Assembly: GCA_003156615.1 (NCBI GenBank)
Contig: PMHI01000276.1
Coordinates: 25,776-30,803 of the forward strand
Length of the DNA: 5,028 nucleotides
Source: Acidobacteriaceae bacterium
GTDB lineage: Bacteria; Acidobacteriota; Terriglobia; Terriglobales; SbA1
Direction of reading: 5' to 3'
Below, piece after piece: positions 1 to 5,028 of the stretch (the first letter of the stretch is position 1; every line of letters begins with the position of its first letter). The notes beneath the pieces were generated by a model. The model was given only the letters and a program-made list of their open reading frames with translations. It made no database searches and was not told the DNA's origin. The position numbers and the translations under genes are program-made.

Positions 1-281
1 GGCATGGTTCGCGCCTGCGTTACGTCCGAAATCTGGCGCGCGTGTTTCTTGACGTCGGAATAAGTCAGCAGCGGGAATGGTCCGGCCTCGCCGGGGTGGT
101 GACAACTGGAGCAGGAATGAAAAATGATGGGAGCGATCTCGCGATTGAAGGTCACCGGAGAACCGTCAGTGGCGGACTTCGATGTCGAAGGCACAGGTGA
201 CTTTGCGAAAAGAGTTCCCATGGCGCCGGTGGTGGCGATGAGCGCAAGCGACCAAGCCAGACTTCGTGGCCAGGAGTTCAT
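1..281 (-). CDS. Exported c-type cytochrome domain protein, N-terminal 93 residues (3' end outside window)
   Basis: This gene reads from an ATG at 281 to the window edge without a stop codon. The ATG overlaps the redoxin TGA as ATGA, which implies termination-reinitiation; no strong separate Shine-Dalgarno is visible. Residues 1-26 are a signal peptide (MNSWPRSLAWSLALIATTGA, then MGTLFA). A cytochrome domain follows: VTFNREIAPIIFHSC, the haem motif CSSCH at 57-61, then HPGEAGPFPLLTYSDVKKH and RQISDVTQARTM, with a further Pro fixed by the last two bases. In relatives this RxMPPW region follows the haem site, and the Met could be an axial ligand. In known families this N-terminus precedes either a copper type II ascorbate-dependent monooxygenase-like domain or TPRs, and in some bacteria it is fused behind a redoxin. 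Which C-terminus is present here cannot be seen. An internal ATG (residue 21) would lose most of the signal peptide and is less likely. Confidence 0.88.
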   Translation of the reverse strand, partial: MNSWPRSLAWSLALIATTGAMGTLFAKSPVPSTSKSATDGSPVTFNREIAPIIFHSCSSCHHPGEAGPFPLLTYSDVKKHARQISDVTQARTM

Positions 282-865
282 TCCAGGTCTGAGATGTAGC
301 ATCCTACTCCTCTGACCTGATTCATGGCTGGCGTTTTGTCCGCCAGTGCCGCTTGGATGGCGTCGGCGAGTTCGTGAGTGGTGGGAGCCGGACGCGAGCG
401 GCCGAGATCCAGATACCAGTTGTCAATCCTTCCATCATAGAGGAGTTGATTGTTGCGGTTGAACACCGCGACTTCAGGAGTGATCTCGACTTGGGCCAGC
501 TTGACCAGCGCGTGATCTGGATCGCGCAGGGCCGGTAAGTGATAGGCGTATTCGCGGAGATAGTTGTGGATCGTCTGCGGGGTCTCGGCCCGGTCTGGAA
601 ATACCAGCCAGAAACTGGCATCACGCTCGTGCTGCGCGCTGAGTTGCTGAAGGACCGGGGCGTAACGGCTGGAGACCGGGCAATCCCGCCGGAGAAAGAC
701 CAGCACGACGATCTTGCCGGAAGCTGCGTCGAAAGGATTTGCTGGCTTGCCGTCGAGATCGAAGGCGCCGTGCTGACCGAACGCCAGCTCGGGAGCCAGC
801 AGGCAAACGACGATTGCTGCCAGCGGGAGACGCTTTGCCCGGAATGCAGAGCTACCGCTGCACAT
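278..865 (-). CDS. Secreted redoxin (thioredoxin-fold, AhpC/TSA-like) protein
   Basis: A 195-residue exported thioredoxin-fold protein, probably a periplasmic thiol-redox enzyme or sensor. Residues 1-30 are a signal peptide: basic RAKR at 9-12, a hydrophobic core at about 13-25, and likely cleavage after AFG at 30. The mature part has beta strand KIVVLVFL (51-58), then the active-site segment RRDCPVSSRYAP with C62, helix VLQQLSAQH, and ITPEVAVF (128-135) with P130 as the expected cis-proline. The tail YDGRIDNWYLDLGRSRPAP plus VGCYISDL (187-194) is typical of redoxins from Acidobacteria and Planctomycetes. The classical CxxC is CPVS here, so the second position is Ser; C189 in the tail is the only other mature cysteine. 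The gene follows the multihaem cytochrome by 80 nt and overlaps the next cytochrome gene by ATGA, suggesting translational coupling. The precise substrate is unknown. Confidence 0.9.
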   Translation of the reverse strand: MCSGSSAFRAKRLPLAAIVVCLLAPELAFGQHGAFDLDGKPANPFDAASGKIVVLVFLRRDCPVSSRYAPVLQQLSAQHERDASFWLVFPDRAETPQTIHNYLREYAYHLPALRDPDHALVKLAQVEITPEVAVFNRNNQLLYDGRIDNWYLDLGRSRPAPTTHELADAIQAALADKTPAMNQVRGVGCYISDLE

Positions 866-945
866 AAGATTTCTGCACCTCCCGAGCCACTAAGATTTTA
901 GGACTGCGTGCCTCGGCTGTCCATACCGGCTGCTCGATCGATCCG
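866..945 (-). other. 80-nt intergenic gap between cytochrome and redoxin genes
   Basis: The gap lies between the cytochrome TGA and the redoxin ATG. It contains the redoxin ribosome-binding site (876-883) and a small CTAA/TTAG inverted repeat near 891-902, but no hairpin strong enough to be a terminator. AAATCTTA occurs twice (866-870 region and 892-899 region). No convincing promoter was seen, so co-transcription with the cytochrome is the simplest reading. Confidence 0.6.
876..883 (-). promoter_or_regulatory. Ribosome-binding site of the redoxin gene
   Basis: GGGAGGTG on the minus strand is a strong Shine-Dalgarno sequence. Its GGAGG core ends 12 nt before the ATG at 865, longer than the usual 5-9 nt. 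No other in-frame start codon sits between it and that ATG, so the site supports the ATG at 865 despite the spacing. Confidence 0.7.
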
Positions 946-2745
946 TCATGGGCCGCAAGTTGCTGGAGAGCCACCGAGCGACTGCAGCAGCTTTCTCGCC
1001 GAGGGCAGATCGGGATTAAATTCCAGCGTGCGAAGTGTGAACCTGCGCGCCTCCGCGAACTTCCCGGCCGCGCAGTATGTGCGCGCGAGGTTGAGTCCGA
1101 TGCTGCTTCTCGCCGGGGCACGCTCGAACGCATTCTGCCAGAGTTTTACCGCATCTTGCAGATCTCCGGCTTGCGCTTCGATCACGCCGAGATTGGTTGC
1201 GGCATCGACCAGGCTCGAATCCAGGGCAAGAGCCTTCTTATAGAGCTCGCGGGCATGATCTGTCGATCCTCTCCGTTGTTCGGCATAGGCAAGTGCGGAA
1301 AGCAGGGCCGGATCGTTCGGGAGTTGCTTCACGGCCTTGGCAAGCAGTTCGTTCGCCTGAGGCTCGGCCACCGACATTCCGCTTTCCACGATCGAATCCC
1401 AGGCGAGGGCAAGGTCTCGCAGATCGGGATCAGTTTTGGTATCGGGGAACGGGACGAGGTGCGGCAGAACCAGGCGCGGCAAAGAGAAAGTCTCTTCCGC
1501 ACTCTGCAGCAATTCAGGGGAGACTTGGGGTCGCCGCGGTATGCGATGGTCGGTGACTTGAGTATGGGCTACGTCCGTACTGGCCGATGCGGGCATATGG
1601 CACGCCGCGCAATCGGGGCGATTCGGATGGTGCTTGGCTGCGAAAGCCGCGCCGTGGCAGGCCAGGCACTTGCCGCGGTAGAACGCGACGCGGTCCTCGG
1701 CAGAGGGCGACTGATGCGGGTTGTGGCAGCTGGTACAAGACATGGCGTCGCCCGACTTCTTCCTGCATTCGCTTTGCGCGAAAGCTTCGACTTGGCTGAC
1801 GGCACCCAGCCCTGACCCCTGGGCATTGACCAGAAGAAAATACCGGACGTAGTCGGAGAGCTGGTCTCCGGGCCGAAACTCGTAGACATGGCTTCCCGGG
1901 CGTTCGATGGCGGCTTTGCCTTCCAGGTGGCATTGCATGCAGATGTCATCACGCCGGGCGGGAGTCAGCTTGGCGGGGTTGACGATCGCACCACCGTTGG
2001 CGTGCGCGGCCCCGGGGCCGTGGCAGCGTTCGCAGGCTACTCCGTTGTGAGTGAACGGAGGCTCGGGATAGCGGTTGTCGGTGCCGGGCGCGGGAGGCTG
2101 CATCCCGCTTACGTGGCAATGCAGGCAACTCGTGTAGGCGGGAAGGTTCAGCGGGATCTCGCGTGCGGTCTCGTAGGCGGGGGCCATGTCCCAGATCTGC
2201 TTGTTGGCGTACCAGTTCACGGGAGACTCGAAGAGGAATCCGTCGGTCTCAAACAAATAGCTTCGGCCACGGCGTCCGGAGCCGATGTAATAGAGCAACT
2301 CGCGCTTACCTTGGACTTCGGAATCGCCCGGGCGGTCGAAACTCAACCAGCCTCGTCCGTTCTCGGCGTAGATGCGGTAGTGAACGCCGGATTCCTTGTG
2401 GGTGAATTCGGCGGGCGTGAGAACGTCGATAGCGGGACCGCTGGCGTGGGCCATGGCCGTGCGCTGGTAGGATTCATAGATGGCGGAATGGCAGCGGGCG
2501 CAAGTTTGGTTGCCGACATAGCCGTCACGGCCGGTGGTTTTGAGCGCTGGATTCGCTGTTGGATTCTGTGCCGCGGAACTCTGCTGGGATGAATTTTGTT
2601 GAAATGAAATCCCCTCCGATGATCGCTCTTCCGATGAACATTGTTCCGATGAACCGGGGACCGACAAAATCGTCAAGAAAAGAAATCCCACTGCCGCACA
2701 CCTGCCCACCCCTTCCCAGAGAATCACGCATCGCCTGCCTGTCAA
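946..2745 (-). CDS. Secreted heptaheme c-type cytochrome with C-terminal TPR domain
   Basis: A 599-residue periplasmic electron-transfer protein. Seven CxxCH haem-attachment motifs start at residues 82 (CARCH), 207 (CLHCH), 238 (CERCH), 269 (CMQCH), 337 (CTSCH), 360 (CLACH) and 379 (CAACH). Many further His residues (100, 116, 122, 233, 248, 286, 344, 372, 373, 394, 400) could serve as distal ligands. Residues about 443-580 form roughly three to four helical TPR units, for example 478-511, 512-545 and 546-580. Haem attachment requires export, and residues 17-30 (AVGFLFLTILSVPG after R15) form a plausible signal-peptide core. The start is uncertain. The annotated start is TTG at 2745; GTG at 2727 has AGG 6 nt upstream, and GTG at 2709 is also possible. 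The first in-frame ATG is residue 98, beyond the first haem. Residues 32-61 are a Ser/Glu/Gln five-residue repeat. It resembles acidobacterial multihaem-TPR proteins of the cytochrome c554-like group; redox partner and substrate are unknown. Confidence 0.92.
   Translation of the reverse strand: MTGRRCVILWEGVGRCAAVGFLFLTILSVPGSSEQCSSEERSSEGISFQQNSSQQSSAAQNPTANPALKTTGRDGYVGNQTCARCHSAIYESYQRTAMAHASGPAIDVLTPAEFTHKESGVHYRIYAENGRGWLSFDRPGDSEVQGKRELLYYIGSGRRGRSYLFETDGFLFESPVNWYANKQIWDMAPAYETAREIPLNLPAYTSCLHCHVSGMQPPAPGTDNRYPEPPFTHNGVACERCHGPGAAHANGGAIVNPAKLTPARRDDICMQCHLEGKAAIERPGSHVYEFRPGDQLSDYVRYFLLVNAQGSGLGAVSQVEAFAQSECRKKSGDAMSCTSCHNPHQSPSAEDRVAFYRGKCLACHGAAFAAKHHPNRPDCAACHMPASASTDVAHTQVTDHRIPRRPQVSPELLQSAEETFSLPRLVLPHLVPFPDTKTDPDLRDLALAWDSIVESGMSVAEPQANELLAKAVKQLPNDPALLSALAYAEQRRGSTDHARELYKKALALDSSLVDAATNLGVIEAQAGDLQDAVKLWQNAFERAPARSSIGLNLARTYCAAGKFAEARRFTLRTLEFNPDLPSARKLLQSLGGSPATCGP
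2576..2665 (-). repeat. Degenerate 15-bp tandem repeat, about six units, inside the cytochrome linker
   Basis: Six consecutive 15-bp units on the plus strand begin at 2576, 2591, 2606, 2621, 2636 and 2651. Most start with GAA or GAT and end with CCGAT or a near variant; the best-matching pair is 2621-2635 and 2636-2650. In the cytochrome frame each unit gives a five-residue motif (SSEQC, SSEER, SSEGI, SFQQN, SSQQS, SAAQN), a flexible polar linker between the signal peptide and the first haem. In the next minus-strand frame the same units read as FIGxx-like pentapeptides. The unit length is a multiple of three, so unit gain or loss would keep the frame. Confidence 0.8.
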
Positions 2746-2763
2746 TGTGGCCCCATTGTATGC

Positions 2764-2798
2764 CAGACAAGAAGAGGGAGTCCCGAAGGACTCCCTCT
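2764..2798 (-). terminator. Likely intrinsic terminator with cUUCGg tetraloop after the receptor gene
   Basis: On the minus strand an 11-bp perfect stem (AGAGGGAGTCC with GGACTCCCTCT, positions 2773-2798) closes on a UUCG loop with a C-G closing pair, an exceptionally stable tetraloop. It is followed by TCTTGTCT, a U-rich but interrupted tail. It starts about 20 nt after the receptor TAA, as expected for a 3'-end terminator. The plus-strand side has no T-run, so it should act only on minus-strand transcription. A mutually exclusive small hairpin, CTCCC with GGGAG (2791-2803), overlaps one arm. Because the tail is imperfect, partial read-through into the cytochrome gene is possible. Confidence 0.75.
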
Positions 2799-2803
2799 GG
2801 GAG

Positions 2804-2819
2804 AAGCTGGTTACAGCTT
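2804..2819 (-). repeat. Short inverted repeat over the receptor stop codon
   Basis: AAGCTG and CAGCTT form a 6-bp perfect stem around a 4-nt loop (TAAC on the minus strand). The 5' arm includes the last two bases of the receptor TAA stop codon. It lies just upstream of the larger hairpin at 2773-2798, so the receptor mRNA could end in two consecutive hairpins. The stem is short and has no U-tract, so it is probably an accessory 3'-end structure or chance. Confidence 0.4.
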
Positions 2820-5028
2820 AGAAGCTAAACCGCAAGGCGAATTCGAGCTGACGCATGCCGGTCGCCGACCCCGGCGAAGCATCGTGTTCGATGTCGTTGA
2901 TCTGACCGTTTCCGGGGCAATCAATACATTGTCCGGTACCGCCTTGGTTCGCGGTGAAGCCCAACACCGGGTGATTGAATACGTTGAAAGCGTCCATGCG
3001 GAATTGAGCTTTCACGCGTTCCGTGATGGAGAAGTTTTTCATAATCGTGGCATCGGCGTAGAACACCCGCGGCCCGTAGAAACTGTCAAAACCGATGTTG
3101 CCCAGATTGCCGATGCCGGGGTCGGCAAATGGACCTCCACTGGTCGTGGTGATATTTGGCACCGGGGTGAAATAAGGAACCTTTTGGGTGATCGGATCAT
3201 ACGAGCCGGCGCCAACGTGGAAGGATCCCGTCCCTCGGTTGGGACGGCATAACCCTACGTCTTCTTCCGGACCGCACTCGCCGAAGCTTGGTGTCCAAGG
3301 CAGGCCGCTGCCCCAAGTTGTGGTACCGGCAAGCTCCCAGCCACCGAGAATAAGATCCTCGGCCCGGCCGGAGTTTCCTCCGAACATCTTTCCGCGGCCG
3401 AAAGGCAACTCGTAAACCACATTGTTTACCCAGAGGTTCTTGCGAACTTCGTCGTCAGGACCGTATGCAACCCTGGGATTATCCACGTAGTAATTGCTGT
3501 CGTACTTGTTGGCGTCGGCGTAGGTGTAGTGGGAAAGGAGCTGCAAACCGTGGGAGAATCGCCTCTCCAGCTTGACTTGGAACGCTTCGTAGGTGCTGTT
3601 GGCATCATTTCCAAGATAGTTTCCCTGGTCGGTCGAGCAGCACTGTAAGACACCAGGTGCCTGGTTCGGCGCACCGGGAAGATTCGCAGGCGTATTGGTT
3701 GGATCAGCGAAACCCGTGTAGGTAAACCGGTTGAAAAACGGGCGACGGTATGCCTGTGGGACTCCCGCCGCGAAGCCGACAATCGACGGTTGGTTGACAT
3801 TGTAGGTCGGGCCATCCCCGGCAAATACGTGCGTGCCTTTGTTGCCTACGTAGGATAATTCCACCGTAGTTGAGTTCGTCAGCTGGTGCTGCAGGGTAGC
3901 GTTCCAGGCGTCCAACTCCGGCAGCCTTTGAAACGTGGGCCGGATGTGCGGTTGTATGCATAGTTGATCGTTTTGCCCGGTGACGGGGTCAATGGAAGCT
4001 TGTTGGTAGCAGTTCGGGCCAGCCACGGGAAGCAGTCCGTTCGAGGGGATGGCCGGGAACGTAAAGATGGGAGGGCCGGCGCTCAGGGCAAACGCGGGCG
4101 TGTACTGATTTGCCGCGACTGCCAGTTGAGCCGCCAACACTGGCAAAGTTTGGGTTACCGTATGCCCGAAGTTGGAGCCGAACACACCCATATCGTAGCT
4201 GCGGCCGTAGCCCAGGCGAACCACGTCCTTGGGCGTCACTCGATAGGCAACTCCGAAGCGCGGCGCGAAGTAGTGCCAATCATTCTGTTCGTTGCCATTC
4301 AGCCCAATGCCGCCCTCGCCAGCCACGCGATCAACGCCTTGCTCGAGATTGGCAAATCCTCCCTGATCTTTGCCGTTAACATACTCGGGGAAGTAAACCT
4401 CCCAACGCAGGCCATAGTTCACGGTTAGCTTGGGGGTGACCTGCCAAGTATCCTGGCCGTAGTAGAACATGCGATGCTGGCGTTCCGCCGCAGTCAGGCT
4501 GGTGCTAACGTAGCGGCTCATTTGGGTGGCGTCGCCCAGCAGGAAGGTCGCCCAGTCGAGGCCGCCCCCGGCGACGGAGTCCGCTGTAGTGAGGTAGTTA
4601 AACGTGTAGTCACCCGCACGTCCGGAATCGCTCGGGACGCGCAGATTCATAGCGTAGCGTAGATCGGTTCCGAATTTGAAGGTGTGATTTCCGTGGATTT
4701 TGGTCACATTGGCGACCCACTGGAACTGCTGCTCGCTTTCGTTCAGCGGGCAGTTGCAGCGGCCCACGCCCAAGCCATCGCCCCAGCTTACCGTAGGACT
4801 CCCAAATGCGCCGGTGTTCGCGGAGTCCGCCGAAAGAGTTTGGTTTAGCAGGAATCCTCCCCAACCTGATGTGAACAGGGCTTGGCTTGGCAGGTTGGCG
4901 TTCGGGATGCCGACACTGGTCATCGGTGTCGTCCCGACATCAGGTTTGTTGGCCCGAGGGTTGTATTTGAAATAACCGAAGCGGAAGTCTGCCAGCAGCG
5001 AGGAGCTGAATGTCTTGGTGACGCCTGA
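2818..5028 (-). CDS. Oar-like TonB-dependent receptor, C-terminal beta-barrel part (5' end outside window)
   Basis: This is the C-terminal 736 residues of an outer-membrane receptor. The frame stays open to the window edge: the 35 codons upstream of the ATG at 4923 read as barrel protein (LLADFRFGYFKYNPRANKP), so that ATG is internal. Visible family marks, in fragment numbering, are KFGTDLRY near 118-125, YGLRWE near 205-210, APRFGVAYR near 255-263, LSYVGNKGTH near 391-400, RMDAFNVFNHPVLGF near 677-691, and a terminal FALRFSF ending in Phe, as expected for barrel insertion. Relatives are usually well over 1000 residues with an N-terminal carboxypeptidase-regulatory-like domain and plug, which would lie beyond 5028. 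Such receptors are thought to take up large ligands using TonB energy, and the ligand here is unknown. All ten cysteines fall in five close pairs. The gene ends in TAA and is followed by a hairpin terminator. Family assignment is confident; function is generic. Confidence 0.93.
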   Translation of the reverse strand, partial: SGVTKTFSSSLLADFRFGYFKYNPRANKPDVGTTPMTSVGIPNANLPSQALFTSGWGGFLLNQTLSADSANTGAFGSPTVSWGDGLGVGRCNCPLNESEQQFQWVANVTKIHGNHTFKFGTDLRYAMNLRVPSDSGRAGDYTFNYLTTADSVAGGGLDWATFLLGDATQMSRYVSTSLTAAERQHRMFYYGQDTWQVTPKLTVNYGLRWEVYFPEYVNGKDQGGFANLEQGVDRVAGEGGIGLNGNEQNDWHYFAPRFGVAYRVTPKDVVRLGYGRSYDMGVFGSNFGHTVTQTLPVLAAQLAVAANQYTPAFALSAGPPIFTFPAIPSNGLLPVAGPNCYQQASIDPVTGQNDQLCIQPHIRPTFQRLPELDAWNATLQHQLTNSTTVELSYVGNKGTHVFAGDGPTYNVNQPSIVGFAAGVPQAYRRPFFNRFTYTGFADPTNTPANLPGAPNQAPGVLQCCSTDQGNYLGNDANSTYEAFQVKLERRFSHGLQLLSHYTYADANKYDSNYYVDNPRVAYGPDDEVRKNLWVNNVVYELPFGRGKMFGGNSGRAEDLILGGWELAGTTTWGSGLPWTPSFGECGPEEDVGLCRPNRGTGSFHVGAGSYDPITQKVPYFTPVPNITTTSGGPFADPGIGNLGNIGFDSFYGPRVFYADATIMKNFSITERVKAQFRMDAFNVFNHPVLGFTANQGGTGQCIDCPGNGQINDIEHDASPGSATGMRQLEFALRFSF

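Noticed and set aside
124..315. 63-codon plus-strand open frame near the left edge
   Set aside because: It is antisense to the signal peptide and haem-domain start of the edge cytochrome, which has strong motif support.
539..901. 120-codon plus-strand open frame antisense to the redoxin gene
   Set aside because: The opposite strand carries a clear redoxin with signal peptide and ribosome-binding site; this frame has no recognisable features.
1156..1815. 219-codon plus-strand open frame antisense to the TPR and haem regions
   Set aside because: It is a shadow of the cytochrome gene, with no recognisable motif and no independent signal for expression.
1888..2592. 234-codon plus-strand open frame antisense to the cytochrome gene
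   Set aside because: It lies opposite the conserved haem motifs, shows no recognisable domain, and has a Gly/Ala/Val-rich composition typical of antisense frames in GC-rich genes.
2755..2760. TACAAT on the minus strand as a -10 box for the cytochrome gene
   Set aside because: It matches 5 of 6 consensus bases, but no acceptable -35 hexamer lies 16-18 nt upstream, where the terminator stem sits. Acidobacterial promoters are poorly defined, so it is too weak to annotate.
2525..2770. 81-residue minus-strand frame with a pentapeptide-like FIGxx pattern, considered as a separate small gene
   Set aside because: It overlaps the cytochrome's signal peptide and linker. Its periodicity follows automatically from the 15-bp DNA repeat, and the long haem frame is clearly the coding one.
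4921..4923. ATG at 4923 as the receptor start codon
   Set aside because: The 35 upstream codons to the window edge are open and read as typical barrel sequence, and the family's plug and N-terminal domains would be missing from a 701-residue protein.

Overview
The window holds four genes, all on the minus strand, so the biological reading direction runs from high to low coordinates. Two of them run off the window edges. The content suggests an Acidobacteriota genome, probably a soil Terriglobia or Bryobacterales-type lineage. The reasons are an Oar-like TonB-dependent receptor barrel ending in the typical RQLEFALRFSF tail, a multiheme c-type cytochrome fused to TPRs, a redoxin of the DCPVSSRYAP / VGCYISDL type, and a cytochrome domain of the CxxCHxPGEAGPFPLLTY type. 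The taxonomic call is inference from remembered families, not from a search.

Layout in reading order. Positions 5028 to 2818 hold the C-terminal 736 residues of the receptor; its plug and N-terminal carboxypeptidase-like domain lie outside the window. A 72-nt gap (2817-2746) follows, with a small hairpin at the stop codon and then a strong 11-bp hairpin with a UUCG loop, a likely terminator. Positions 2745 to 946 hold a seven-heme (7 x CxxCH) periplasmic cytochrome with a C-terminal TPR domain. Its N-terminal linker is coded by a degenerate 15-bp tandem repeat and its start codon is not ATG. After an 80-nt gap, positions 865 to 278 hold a secreted single-domain redoxin. Its TGA overlaps the ATG of the next gene (ATGA), which begins at 281 and leaves the window at position 1. 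That last gene encodes a signal peptide and the start of a mono-heme cytochrome domain. It has no in-window stop codon and is easy to miss.

The cytochrome, redoxin and c-type cytochrome look like one transcription unit for a periplasmic electron-transfer or thiol-redox module. The receptor lies upstream and is probably terminated separately. The substrate and physiological role cannot be read from this sequence. No RNA genes, CRISPR arrays, insertion sequences or transfer signatures were seen, and coding covers all but about 150 nt.
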